Shown here: in pieces, positions 1 through 9,097 of the stretch
Position numbering within the stretch: position 1 is the first letter of the stretch
How the letters are laid out: the number at the start of each line of letters is the position of its first letter
Assembly: GCF_030680395.1 (NCBI RefSeq)
Contig: NZ_JAUXVR010000006.1
Span: forward strand, 223,927-287,926
Source of the DNA: Methylobacter sp.
Lineage (GTDB): Bacteria > Pseudomonadota > Gammaproteobacteria > Methylococcales > Methylomonadaceae
Direction of reading: 5' to 3'
Length of the DNA: 64,000 bases
Program-made: the position numbers and the translations under genes
Notes under the pieces: model-generated
The model's database searches: none
Told to the model about the DNA's origin: nothing
Seen by the model: the letters and a program-made list of their open reading frames with translations, nothing else

Positions 1-2
1 TA

Positions 3-116
3 ACCGGACGCAGCAACACCATGCTTAGCTTGCTTTTCAACTTAACAAGTCGTGAACTCAAAACGCCCGACTGGACATATTCAACACCATCCTCAAAAGC
101 CAACATAAAACTTTAA
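3..116 (+). CDS. possible 3' end of an upstream gene (partial)
   Basis: The frame is open from the left edge for 37 codons to a TAA at 114-116 and ends 11 nt before the shc start. The translated tail (ends SSKANIKL) is not recognised. Tight spacing to shc would fit a preceding hopanoid-operon gene, but the open stretch is short enough to be chance. The sequence AAGGA at 115-119 overlaps this stop and is a good ribosome binding site for shc. Confidence 0.25.
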   Translation, partial: TGRSNTMLSLLFNLTSRELKTPDWTYSTPSSKANIKL

Positions 117-127
117 GGACGTAACTT

Positions 128-2185
128 ATGTTTAACGAAACAAATTCAGAGATAAATACCGGTAATATTTCGAGCTCATCGAATACCGTTAATAACTATG
201 CATTTGATCTCAATCGAGCCATCAGCAAAGCACAGGATAAATTATTAAGCCTGCAGGACAAAGACGGCTATTGGGTATTCGAACTCGAAGCAGACTGCTC
301 GATCCCGTCAGAATACATCATGATGATGCACTACCTGGGGGAAATTGATGAGCCGCTACAGGCCAAAATCGCTAATTACTTAAGATCTCGTCAATCTGAA
401 GACGGCAGCTACCCATTATTTACCGGCGGTGCGGGCGATCTTAGTTGCAGCGTTAAAGTCTATTTTGCCTTGAAAATGACCGGAGATGCTATCGACGCAC
501 CGCACATGACCCGGTTAAGAAATTACATCCTCAGCCGGGGCGGCGCGGCAAAAGCCAACGTGTTTACACGCATTGCACTGGCAACCTTTGAGCAGTTACC
601 CTGGCGCGGCGTACCGTATATTCCTGTCGAAATCATGCTGTTTCCCAGCTGGTTTCCGTTCCATTTGGACAAAGTATCGTACTGGTCAAGAACCGTTATG
701 GTGCCGCTGTTTATTCTTTGCACCTTAAAGGCGACGGCAAAGAATCCTAACAACATCAACATACTGGAACTTTTCGTCACTCATCCTGATGAAGAAAAAC
801 ACTATTTCCCTGAAAGAACCACTTTAAATAGAATCTTTCTGGGCCTGGATAAACTGGGCCGGGTAACACGTCCGTTAATTCCGAAAAAAGCGCACAGATT
901 GGCTGTCGAAAAAGCCAAAGACTGGTTTGTTGAACGACTGAACGGCGAAGACGGCCTGGGCGGAATTTTTCCTGCAATGGTCGGTTCTTATGAAGCCATG
1001 CTATTACTGGGCATGCCCAAAGATCATCCGCATGTCGTCACCGCACGTAAAGCCATAGACAAGTTGCTGGTTATCAATGAACATGACGCCTACTGTCAAC
1101 CCTGTTTGTCCCCGGTCTGGGATACAGCGCTTGCCGCGCTGGCTTTACAAGAAGCCGACAAAACCGGTAATAGCCAAAGCCTGACTCGCGCCTACGACTG
1201 GCTTAAAAGCAAACAACTATCAGATGAGCCTGGTGACTGGCGAATTTCCAAGCCTGACTTAGAAGGTGGCGGCTGGGCATTTCAATTTGAAAATCCGCAT
1301 TATCCCGATGTCGACGACACGGCGGTTGTTGCCTTTGCGATGGCGGAATCGAACGTACCCAATCTGGATGAATCGATACATCGGGCAACCCGTTGGATAG
1401 TCGGTATGCAATCTAAAAACGGCGGTTACGGTGCGTTTGATGTCGATAATACTAACTACTACTTGAATGAAATTCCTTTTGCCGATCACGGGGCGTTATT
1501 AGACCCGCCTACTTCCGATGTCAGCGCGCGTTGCGCGATGCTGATGGCCAGAGTGGCTCAAGATCATGCCGAATACTTACCTGCGTTAGAGCGCACTATC
1601 GACTACATTCGTAGTGAGCAGGAACAAGACGGCTCATGGTTTGGCCGTTGGGGAACCAACTACATCTATGGTACTTGGTCGGTATTACTTGGACTGGAGC
1701 AAACCAGCCTGCCTAAAAACGACCCGCTTTACACCAAAGCCGCTCACTGGCTAAAAAGCGTACAACGTGGCGATGGCGGCTGGGGTGAAGACAATTACAG
1801 CTATCACGATTTAAGCCAGAGCGGAAAATATCGTTTCAGTACTGCATTCCAAACAGCCTGGGCCGTGTTGGCGCTGATGGCTGCGGGCGAGGCTCACAGC
1901 CACGAAGTAAAAGCAGGTATTGATTTCATCCTGCGTAACCAGAAAGCTGACGGCGTTTGGAATGACGAATGCTTTACCGCACCCGGTTTTCCGAAAGTTT
2001 TTTACCTTAAATATCACGGCTACGACAAGTTCTTCCCGCTATGGGCCTTGGCTCGATATCGTAATGAACTTAACCGCCACACCGATTCCCGTCTGGCTAG
2101 CGGCATGCACACCATCCCTGGCGATCGTCACGCCAGTTCCGGACTGGCTTGTGACATACACACCATCCCTGGCGATAAAAATTGA
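128..2185 (+). CDS. shc: squalene-hopene cyclase
   Basis: Cyclises squalene to hopene/diplopterol, the first committed step of hopanoid synthesis, as a monotopic inner-membrane enzyme. The catalytic acid motif DVDD is at residues about 394-397, and repeated QW-type motifs (for example GGWAFQFEN, QDGSWFGRWG, GDGGWGED) run along the protein. The normal family C-terminus FFPLWALARYRNEL lies near residue 650. After it come about 34 extra residues encoded by a dimeric palindromic repeat (about 2082-2176) that also occurs inside slt. The ATG at 128 is preceded by AAGGA at good spacing. It is the first gene of the shc-hpnG-hpnN-hpnO run, and its stop overlaps the hpnG start. The identity is firm; that the tail is a repeat insertion is inferred from sequence shared with slt. 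Confidence 0.96.
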   Translation: MFNETNSEINTGNISSSSNTVNNYAFDLNRAISKAQDKLLSLQDKDGYWVFELEADCSIPSEYIMMMHYLGEIDEPLQAKIANYLRSRQSEDGSYPLFTGGAGDLSCSVKVYFALKMTGDAIDAPHMTRLRNYILSRGGAAKANVFTRIALATFEQLPWRGVPYIPVEIMLFPSWFPFHLDKVSYWSRTVMVPLFILCTLKATAKNPNNINILELFVTHPDEEKHYFPERTTLNRIFLGLDKLGRVTRPLIPKKAHRLAVEKAKDWFVERLNGEDGLGGIFPAMVGSYEAMLLLGMPKDHPHVVTARKAIDKLLVINEHDAYCQPCLSPVWDTALAALALQEADKTGNSQSLTRAYDWLKSKQLSDEPGDWRISKPDLEGGGWAFQFENPHYPDVDDTAVVAFAMAESNVPNLDESIHRATRWIVGMQSKNGGYGAFDVDNTNYYLNEIPFADHGALLDPPTSDVSARCAMLMARVAQDHAEYLPALERTIDYIRSEQEQDGSWFGRWGTNYIYGTWSVLLGLEQTSLPKNDPLYTKAAHWLKSVQRGDGGWGEDNYSYHDLSQSGKYRFSTAFQTAWAVLALMAAGEAHSHEVKAGIDFILRNQKADGVWNDECFTAPGFPKVFYLKYHGYDKFFPLWALARYRNELNRHTDSRLASGMHTIPGDRHASSGLACDIHTIPGDKN
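2082..2176 (+). repeat. dimeric 51-bp-period palindromic repeat, shc copy
   Basis: Two units begin at 2102 and 2153, exactly 51 nt apart. Each carries the core CACACCATCCCTGGCGAT. Between the cores is a hairpin GCCAGT-TCCGG-ACTGGC (2131-2147), and a degenerate counterpart lies before the first core. The period is a multiple of three, so the element stays open and encodes the extra SHC tail. The same element is in slt at about 20769-20865. Confidence 0.85.
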
Positions 2186-2901
2186 TCACCGGTATTATCG
2201 TTGCTTTACCGGAAGAACTCAGCACCCTGACCTCAAAAAAAATTGATAAAGGGTGCTGTGTTTTTATTAGCGATACGATCGTACTCACCTATTTCGGCGC
2301 AGGCGCGGACAATGCACGAACTGCATCCGAGTTATTAATTGCGCAAGGCGCCACTCGGCTGATCAGCTGGGGTTGCGCAGCCGCCCTCAGTGAATCATTA
2401 AGACCTGGCGATCTGATCTTGGCCGACACCCTGATAGATGCCGAAGGCACCCAAATCAGCATTGCCTCCAACTGGCATGACTACACTAAAGGCCTGCTCT
2501 CAACCCATCTAAAAGCCCACACCGGGAGTTTAGCTGAAAGCAAAACTATCGTAGCTACCGGCAAGGACAAAAAACACCTGCACAGACAAACCGGCGCAAT
2601 TGCATTGGACATGGAAAGCGCCGCCATCGCCAAAGTTGCTCAGCAAAACGATCTGCCTTTTCTGGCTATCCGAACCATTGCCGACCCGGTTAACATGGAT
2701 CTACCCAAAGCCATCAATCATTCTCTTAATGATAAGGGCGACATCGTTTTAGCCAAATTATTATTATTTATCGTGCTACATCCTGCTGAATTACCGGGAC
2801 TTATAAAACTGGGCCTGCATTTCAATGCCGCAAAAAACACGCTAAAATCGGTCGCCAAACAGCTCGATCATCTGACCGCACTACCAAGCCAAGACCAATA
2901 A
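2182..2901 (+). CDS. hpnG: hopanoid-associated nucleoside phosphorylase HpnG
   Basis: A 239-residue PNP/UDP-type phosphorylase that releases adenine from adenosylhopane, giving the ribosylhopane route to bacteriohopanepolyols. Visible family features are the N-terminal GIIVALPEEL, the glycine-rich ISWGCAAAL segment and ALDMESAAIAKVA, which carries the substrate-binding Met-Glu. The start is unusual: no upstream ATG or Shine-Dalgarno is seen, and the best start is TTG at 2182, overlapping the shc stop as TTGA and implying translational coupling. The repeat in the 3' end of shc stops about 5 nt before this TTG, so the original initiation region may have been replaced. hpnN follows 5 nt downstream. 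Confidence 0.92.
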   Translation: MITGIIVALPEELSTLTSKKIDKGCCVFISDTIVLTYFGAGADNARTASELLIAQGATRLISWGCAAALSESLRPGDLILADTLIDAEGTQISIASNWHDYTKGLLSTHLKAHTGSLAESKTIVATGKDKKHLHRQTGAIALDMESAAIAKVAQQNDLPFLAIRTIADPVNMDLPKAINHSLNDKGDIVLAKLLLFIVLHPAELPGLIKLGLHFNAAKNTLKSVAKQLDHLTALPSQDQ

Positions 2902-2906
2902 GCCGC

Positions 2907-5525
2907 ATGCCATCTTTTTTTAACACCCTTATCGGCTGGTGCGAACGACAAATCATGCGTTGCCCGTGGACGCTATTATTTTTATCGCTGTTGCTGTGCG
3001 GCACTACTCTGTACTACACCATCAACAATCTGGAGATCAACACCAACACCGCTGAAATGCTGTCGCCCGACTTGCCTTTTCAGCAAAACCAGGCGCATTT
3101 TAATCAGGCATTTCCCGAGGATGCCACTACCATTATTTTTGTAGTTGAAGCCGAAACGCCGGAAGAATCCTCTCAAGCTGCAGGAAAGCTTGTCGAACAG
3201 TTAGACAAAGCAGATGAGCGCTTTGATTCTGCCTACATACCCACAGATAATGCTTTTTTCAGACAACAGGCATTACTCTATCTCGATCAAAATGATCTGG
3301 ATAATTTCGCCCAAAAACTCACTGACGCCCAGCCTTTTATAGGCCATTTGGCTCAGAACTATCATCTTGAAGGCCTATTCGGCATTATCGGCCAAGCGCT
3401 TAACCGCCACGATCACGCCTTGCCTATGGATTTGAATCCGATACTTCTTGCCATCGATGACGTCCTAAAAAATCAGTTAATTGGCCAATCGCATTATTTA
3501 TCTTGGCAAAACATACTGTCCACCGACAACTATAAGGATGCAACCGCACAAACCCAATTTAACCGGACTATTGTCATAGCCAAACCTAGAATGCATTTTA
3601 ATGAAATGCTACCGGCTGATGTCGCGCTTTCGGCAGCGCGCGAAATCAGTCATGCACTCATGGTGGAAAATCCCTCACTCAGCATTCGCATCACCGGCGA
3701 GACCGCACTGGAACATGAAGAACTTGAGAGCGTTACCAAAGGCGCCACATTCTCCGGCTTGTTGTCGCTGGTTTTAGTGTTTGCAATCCAATGGATAGGT
3801 CTGCGTTCAATAAGGTTGCTGATTACAACCTATATCGTTCTGGTTATGGGATTGATATTGACAGCCGGGTTCGCCGCTATCACCGTTGGGCATTTAAATG
3901 TCATTTCTATTGCTTTTGCCAGTTTATATATCGGACTGGGAGTCGATTACGCGATCCATATTTGCCTGCATTATCGCGAAGGCAAGGCAGACGGCCTATC
4001 GAATAGCGAAGCTATCCTGATCAGCATCCGCGATGTAGGCTCTTCATTATTTTTATGTGCTTTGGCCACTGCGATTGGTTTTTTTGCCTTTATACCCACA
4101 GATTATGCAGGCGTATCTGAATTGGGTATTATTTCAGGCGGCGGCATCTTTATCGGCCTGATTATTTCGCTAACCGTATTACCTGCCCTGTTCTGCGTTT
4201 TTCCTGTCAATAATGTAAAGCCGATACGTTCACCGTTAACCCCGGCGTTTATTATCACTTTCCCGTTTCGCTTTTCAACCGGCATCAAAATCGTTTCCAT
4301 ATTGCTGGGTATCGGTGCCTGTTTTGTATTGACCGACCTTACCTTTGATTACAACCCTATCAACCTCAGAGATCCAAATAGCGAATCGGTCTTAGCCATT
4401 AAAGAACTGTTAAAATCCAAAACCGACTCCCCGTTTGCCTTGACCGCCCTGGCAAACAATCTTGAAGCAGCCAACAAAATCACTACCCAACTTAAGCCCC
4501 ACTCATCTGTACACGAAACTATCACCTTGGCGAGTTTTGTAGCTAAAGATCAGGACGAAAAACTGGAGACGATTGAAGACTTGAATCTGATGCTGGGCGG
4601 ACAACTTAAAAACTTTGACAGCGTACTCGATACTACCAACCAGCAGGCGGCATTGATTAAGTTCAATGAAGCATTGAAAAAGGCCATTGCCGAAAAATCC
4701 CCTAATGTGCCGCAACAAACCTTGCAGCAATTACAACAGCGCATCGAAGCGCTCATGCAACAGGCAGATGCTACTCAAAATCCGGAAATAGGTTACATAC
4801 AGCTGGAAAAAAACATTTTAGGCTTGCTACCGTTTACCATAGAACGTCTACGCACCAGTCTGACAGCAATACCCTTTGAACTGGACGATTTACCGTCGGA
4901 CATAAGATCGCACTGGATCAGCGCCACCGGTCTCTATAGAGTACTGATCATGCCTGAAAAAGACCAAAATAGTCCTGAGAATTTAAAAGAATTTGTGACT
5001 CAGGTACAAGCCGTTGACAACACAGTTTCCGGCCTGCCGATTATCAATCAGGCGGGAGGCGATGCTATTGTCAAGGCATTTATTAACGCCTTTGGCGGTG
5101 CTTTTATTGCCATTGTGGTGTTATTATTGCTAATGTACAGAAGCGTCAGAAAGACCTTACTGGTTGTCATGCCATTATTGCTGGCTGCTTTGCTAACCGG
5201 TGCGACTAACGTGTTACTGGATAACCCTTTCAATTTCGCCAATATCATCGCCCTGCCCTTACTGCTGGGCATGGGTATCGACAGCAGTATCCTGATCATG
5301 CACAGACACCATTCCAGTTCGGGTGAAGATGAAAATTTGCTGCAAAGCAGCACCACCCGAGGCATTATTTTCAGCTCCGTAACGACCTTGTGCAGCTTTT
5401 CCAGCTTGGCCTTCACCGCTCATCAGGGGATGGCAAGCATGGGTTTAGTATTGGCCATAGGCCTTACTTTCACAGTGATGTGTTCTTTAATAGTCCTGCC
5501 TGCTTTCAGCGGCAAAAGAATTTAA
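2907..5525 (+). CDS. hpnN: hopanoid transporter HpnN, RND/MMPL family
   Basis: An 872-residue inner-membrane RND-type transporter, known in Rhodopseudomonas to move hopanoids toward the outer membrane. One membrane segment lies near residues 20-40, followed by a large periplasmic domain. A block of about five membrane helices containing the GLGVDYAIH motif follows (residues about 275-440), then a second periplasmic domain, and then the matching C-terminal block with LLGMGIDSSILIMHRH. The two copies of the G.G.D motif are the usual proton-relay positions of the half-repeats. The ATG is 5 nt after the hpnG stop and the gene ends 16 nt before the hpnO start, so cotranscription is very likely. 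The length suits the family. Confidence 0.94.
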   Translation: MPSFFNTLIGWCERQIMRCPWTLLFLSLLLCGTTLYYTINNLEINTNTAEMLSPDLPFQQNQAHFNQAFPEDATTIIFVVEAETPEESSQAAGKLVEQLDKADERFDSAYIPTDNAFFRQQALLYLDQNDLDNFAQKLTDAQPFIGHLAQNYHLEGLFGIIGQALNRHDHALPMDLNPILLAIDDVLKNQLIGQSHYLSWQNILSTDNYKDATAQTQFNRTIVIAKPRMHFNEMLPADVALSAAREISHALMVENPSLSIRITGETALEHEELESVTKGATFSGLLSLVLVFAIQWIGLRSIRLLITTYIVLVMGLILTAGFAAITVGHLNVISIAFASLYIGLGVDYAIHICLHYREGKADGLSNSEAILISIRDVGSSLFLCALATAIGFFAFIPTDYAGVSELGIISGGGIFIGLIISLTVLPALFCVFPVNNVKPIRSPLTPAFIITFPFRFSTGIKIVSILLGIGACFVLTDLTFDYNPINLRDPNSESVLAIKELLKSKTDSPFALTALANNLEAANKITTQLKPHSSVHETITLASFVAKDQDEKLETIEDLNLMLGGQLKNFDSVLDTTNQQAALIKFNEALKKAIAEKSPNVPQQTLQQLQQRIEALMQQADATQNPEIGYIQLEKNILGLLPFTIERLRTSLTAIPFELDDLPSDIRSHWISATGLYRVLIMPEKDQNSPENLKEFVTQVQAVDNTVSGLPIINQAGGDAIVKAFINAFGGAFIAIVVLLLLMYRSVRKTLLVVMPLLLAALLTGATNVLLDNPFNFANIIALPLLLGMGIDSSILIMHRHHSSSGEDENLLQSSTTRGIIFSSVTTLCSFSSLAFTAHQGMASMGLVLAIGLTFTVMCSLIVLPAFSGKRI

Positions 5526-5541
5526 TTTTTTGAGGTATCTA

Positions 5542-6927
5542 ATGTCATTCAGCATCGCCGAACTTTTTTCTCAACACAGTACTGATAAATTTGATCTGCA
5601 CGAACAACATTTAAACAATCAAATGGTCAGAGTGTTAAAGACCATAGGCTACGATCGCCATTACCAAAAAGCAGTAGGACAATATCTTTATGACCAGGAA
5701 GGTACGGAATACCTGGACTTGCTCAGCGGTTTCGGCGTATTTGCGATTGGTCGCAATCATCCAACCGTTATAAGCGCATTGACCGAGACCTTAACACTGG
5801 AATTGCCCAATCTGGTACAAATGGATGTGTCGGTACTGAGCGGATTACTGGCACAAGAAATCCTAAAAACCACACCGAACAATCTGAACAAGATGTTCTT
5901 TTGCAACTCCGGAACCGAATCCGTAGAAGCGGCGATCAAATTTGCCCGCTATACCACCAAGCGTGAAAAAATCGTCTTTTGTGAACATGGCTATCATGGA
6001 TTGACCATGGGTTCGCTGTCGTTAAACGGCGAAGAAATCTTCCGCGAGGGTTTTGGCCCACTGCTGCCCGGTTGCAGTGCAGTTCCTTTCAACGACCTTG
6101 CCGCACTGGAACAAGCCTTAAGCAACAAAGACGTTGCCGCTTTCGTCGTCGAACCGATTCAAGGCAAAGGCGTCAATGTACCGGATGATAATTATTTGCC
6201 GGAAGTGGAACGCTTATGCAAAAAATACGGCACCTTGTTTGTTGCCGATGAAGTTCAAACGGGCTTGGGACGCACCGGAAAGTTCTGGGCAATCGATCAC
6301 TGGAACGTTAAACCGGATATGATTTGCATGGCCAAAGCCCTATCAGGTGGCTTTGTTCCAATCGGTGCGGTGGCCATGACTCAAAAAATCATGGATACTG
6401 TTTATAATCGTATGGATCGCGCTGTCGTGCATGGCTCGACCTTCTCCAAAAACAACATGGCGATGGCTGCGGGCCTCGCCACGCTACATGTTATGGAAGA
6501 TGAAAAACTGGTGGAAAACAGCATGAAAGTCGGTACCGACATTATCGACAGCCTGAACGCCATGGCCGGTAAATATGAGTTCCTGAAAGAAGCGCGCGGC
6601 AAAGGCATGATGATTGCGATTGAATTCCAATCCCCCAAAAGCCTAAAACTGAAAGCGGCCTGGGCGATGCTGGAAGCCGCCAATAAAGGTTTGTTCTGTC
6701 AGATGATCACCATTCCTTTATTTAAAGAACACCACATATTAACGCAAGTTGCAGGTCACGGCATGAACGTGGTTAAACTATTGCCCCCGCTAAATTTAAC
6801 GCAAAAAGACCGCGACACTATAGTCAACTCATTTGATAAAGCTATAGCCGATACCCATCAAATTCCCGGTTCCATCTGGGATTTAGGTAAAAATCTGGCG
6901 GGACATGCCTTGAAGGGCAAAAAATAG
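5542..6927 (+). CDS. hpnO: hopanoid aminotransferase HpnO, class III PLP-dependent
   Basis: A class III aminotransferase of 461 residues that installs the C35 amine to make aminobacteriohopanetriol, a product typical of methanotrophs. PLP-fold features include the phosphate-binding FCNSGTESVEAAIKFAR, the VADEVQTGLGRTG segment whose Asp contacts the pyridine nitrogen, and HGSTFSKNN with the Schiff-base Lys at about 303. The start is placed at ATG 5542 because TGAGG (5531-5535) sits 6 nt upstream. An in-frame TTG at 5530 would lie on top of that ribosome binding site and is rejected. It is the last gene of the compact hopanoid operon; 165 bp without a gene follow. Confidence 0.94.
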   Translation: MSFSIAELFSQHSTDKFDLHEQHLNNQMVRVLKTIGYDRHYQKAVGQYLYDQEGTEYLDLLSGFGVFAIGRNHPTVISALTETLTLELPNLVQMDVSVLSGLLAQEILKTTPNNLNKMFFCNSGTESVEAAIKFARYTTKREKIVFCEHGYHGLTMGSLSLNGEEIFREGFGPLLPGCSAVPFNDLAALEQALSNKDVAAFVVEPIQGKGVNVPDDNYLPEVERLCKKYGTLFVADEVQTGLGRTGKFWAIDHWNVKPDMICMAKALSGGFVPIGAVAMTQKIMDTVYNRMDRAVVHGSTFSKNNMAMAAGLATLHVMEDEKLVENSMKVGTDIIDSLNAMAGKYEFLKEARGKGMMIAIEFQSPKSLKLKAAWAMLEAANKGLFCQMITIPLFKEHHILTQVAGHGMNVVKLLPPLNLTQKDRDTIVNSFDKAIADTHQIPGSIWDLGKNLAGHALKGKK

Positions 6928-7092
6928 TAAACGTTAGATAAATAGAACGCGAATGCTAAAAATAGGCATCATTTAGGCCACGCAGATGAATATGATAAGC
7001 ACGGATAATTAAAAAAATCTTATTCAATCATAGTTATTAGCGTTCTATTATTGATAGTCTGCATCTGCAAATAGTTAGAAACTGGAAAAGCA

Positions 7093-7449
7093 ATGAAAAA
7101 AATCATTCCAATATGTTTATTTTTTATAACTTTGTGCCATGCACATTGGGCCGCCGCTCATGCGGTGATAACTGAGTATTCGCTAAAAATCACGCCCATT
7201 TATGCCAATAGCCCGGCAAACGTCGAACTATCGTTTAATTCCCATATAGAACTGGGTTTGTCGCAAATTTTCCTGGTCAGCAAAGGCGACAAACATCAAC
7301 TATTAACAGCCGTCAATGGCAGCAAACAAGGTCAAGTTATTATCCGCGTTCCGCCATTGGAGTCCGGCGATTATGCCCTTAGATTTAAAGTCTTCGCTGC
7401 TGACGGTCATTTAACCGAAGACGTTATTCATTTTTCCGTTTCCAAATAG
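7093..7449 (+). CDS. copC: copper resistance/uptake protein CopC
   Basis: A 118-residue periplasmic copper-binding protein. A signal peptide (residues 1 to about 22, ending AAAHA) would leave an N-terminal His, the usual Cu(II) ligand of CopC. Near the C-terminus FAADGHLTEDVIHFSV matches the family's conserved ADGH block with a second ligand His. The typical Met-rich Cu(I) site is not evident, which fits the short Cu(II)-only class. copD follows after 9 nt. In a methanotroph CopCD probably feeds copper inward for the copper-dependent methane monooxygenase; that role is inference. Confidence 0.88.
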   Translation: MKKIIPICLFFITLCHAHWAAAHAVITEYSLKITPIYANSPANVELSFNSHIELGLSQIFLVSKGDKHQLLTAVNGSKQGQVIIRVPPLESGDYALRFKVFAADGHLTEDVIHFSVSK

Positions 7450-7458
7450 GAGTTAGCA

Positions 7459-9096
7459 ATGGCCGGCATAGCTGATTTTCTTGATTCTCTTATTGGCGGG
7501 TTTGACCTGATTTGTTATTCATTAACAATCGGCGGCCTGTTCTGGGGGCTTTTTGTGTTACGTCCATGGCATCATCAAGACGGATACTCGGCAGTATTAC
7601 TGCAAAAAACCATTTCCCTTCTTTATAAAGGCGGTTTTTGGCTGGCTGCGGCCCAGCTTTTCAAAATCATACTTAAAGTTTGGTTAATGACCGCCGTACT
7701 TGAGCGCTGGCCTTTTCCCGAGTTCGCCGGTACGACCCAATTCATAGGCGGCATCATACGTACGATACTGACTGTGGTTTTGGCGGGTTACTGCTATCAA
7801 TACCTCAGCAAAAATCCTTTTTCAAAACAGCACTGGATCACCGCCGGCATTGTCGCCTTGCCGATGATTATTTCAGGCGCTTGGCTGGTACATGGCGCCG
7901 GACGTTTTGAAAATCAGTTTATATTAATGTCGCTGACGGTTATCCATCAACTGGCAGCAGCCGCCTGGATCGGAGGCGTTTTTCAGCTGGTTAATCTTTG
8001 GCTGTTACGCAGCAACAAGCAGATTTCTGCCGGATTATGGCCTTTATTGCTTAAGCGTTTCTCTACGTTCGGCATAGCCTCAGTTGCGATGATCCTGGTC
8101 TCGGGCTTGCCCATTGCGCTGCAATATATTGATACCTGGAACGGCCTGATCGGTACCGGTTACGGCAATTTATTGATGGTAAAAATCACTTTACTGGCTA
8201 TCGCTCTGGGATTTGCCTGGTTAAATAAATCCGCCGTTGCGGAATTCGGATTTTCCGGCAACAATCACGCCTTAAATAACCGAGTCCCTTATTACGTTGA
8301 AGCGGAAACTTTTGTCCTGATCACCCTCTTATTTACCGCCGCCAGCCTGGCTTCCCAGCCTCCGGCTATCGATATTCCGGGCCTGACGGCAAGCTGGCAG
8401 GAAGTTCTAAACACCTTTAGCCCTCAGATCCCAAGAACCAGCTCGCCCACGCATACCGATTTAATCGCAGGGGAAGCGGGCCGCGTTGCCATCGTCGGCC
8501 AAGTGCCTTCCCTGGCGGCAACCGAATGGTCGAACTACAACCATAACATTGCCGGCATTTTCCTGACCGTGATGAGCTTCTTTGCGATGCTATCCTATAT
8601 ACAAAAACCTGGCTTTGAGAAATTCAAATACTGGCCGTTGGGCTTTGTCGGACTGGGTATCTTTCTGTTTTTCCGTAGCGATGCAGAAACCTGGCCTTTG
8701 GGACCGATAGGCTTCTGGGAAAGCACTTTTAATAACGGCGAAGTGTTGCAGCACCGGATTGCAACTTTACTGGTGTTTGTTCTTGGCGTTATGGAGCTCA
8801 GCGCCAGAATAACCAAAAATCCGAACAGCAAACTCCCTTTTGTTTTTCCGTTGCTGGCAGCTTTTGGCGGTTTAATGCTGCTTACCCATTCACATGTCGG
8901 CTTTCAAGCCAAAAGTGCTTTTCTTATCCAGGTCGGCCACACCACAATGGGGATTTTCTCTCTCATTCTGGCATGCGGTCGCTGGCTGGAATTGAAATTA
9001 GACAGACCGGGTAAAGATATTGCCGGTTTTATTTCTGTTGCCGCCCTGTTTCAGATTGGCATCATCCTGATGTTCTATCGAGAACCCCTTTACTAA
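7459..9096 (+). CDS. copD: CopD-family copper membrane protein with C-terminal extension
   Basis: A 545-residue polytopic inner-membrane protein. The N-terminal ~300 residues form a CopD-like domain with about eight helices, including [15 protein letters not shown], whose His and Trp-Ile-Gly-Gly are characteristic. A periplasmic linker (residues about 300-360) leads to a second block of about five helices carrying membrane-embedded histidines ([27 protein letters not shown]), which look like metal or haem ligands. It partners CopC upstream and ends one base before dxs, giving TAA-T-ATG. The second domain is longer than in minimal CopD proteins, and its role is unknown. Confidence 0.85.
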   Translation: MAGIADFLDSLIGGFDLICYSLTIGGLFWGLFVLRPWHHQDGYSAVLLQKTISLLYKGGFWLAAAQLFKIILKVWLMTAVLERWPFPEFAGTTQFIGGIIRTILTVVLAGYCYQYLSKNPFSKQHWITAGIVALPMIISGAWLVHGAGRFENQFILMSLTVIHQLAAAAWIGGVFQLVNLWLLRSNKQISAGLWPLLLKRFSTFGIASVAMILVSGLPIALQYIDTWNGLIGTGYGNLLMVKITLLAIALGFAWLNKSAVAEFGFSGNNHALNNRVPYYVEAETFVLITLLFTAASLASQPPAIDIPGLTASWQEVLNTFSPQIPRTSSPTHTDLIAGEAGRVAIVGQVPSLAATEWSNYNHNIAGIFLTVMSFFAMLSYIQKPGFEKFKYWPLGFVGLGIFLFFRSDAETWPLGPIGFWESTFNNGEVLQHRIATLLVFVLGVMELSARITKNPNSKLPFVFPLLAAFGGLMLLTHSHVGFQAKSAFLIQVGHTTMGIFSLILACGRWLELKLDRPGKDIAGFISVAALFQIGIILMFYREPLY

Positions 9097-9097
9097 T

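Noticed and set aside
5530..5541. TTG start for hpnO
   Set aside because: It would place the start codon on the Shine-Dalgarno of the ATG at 5542.
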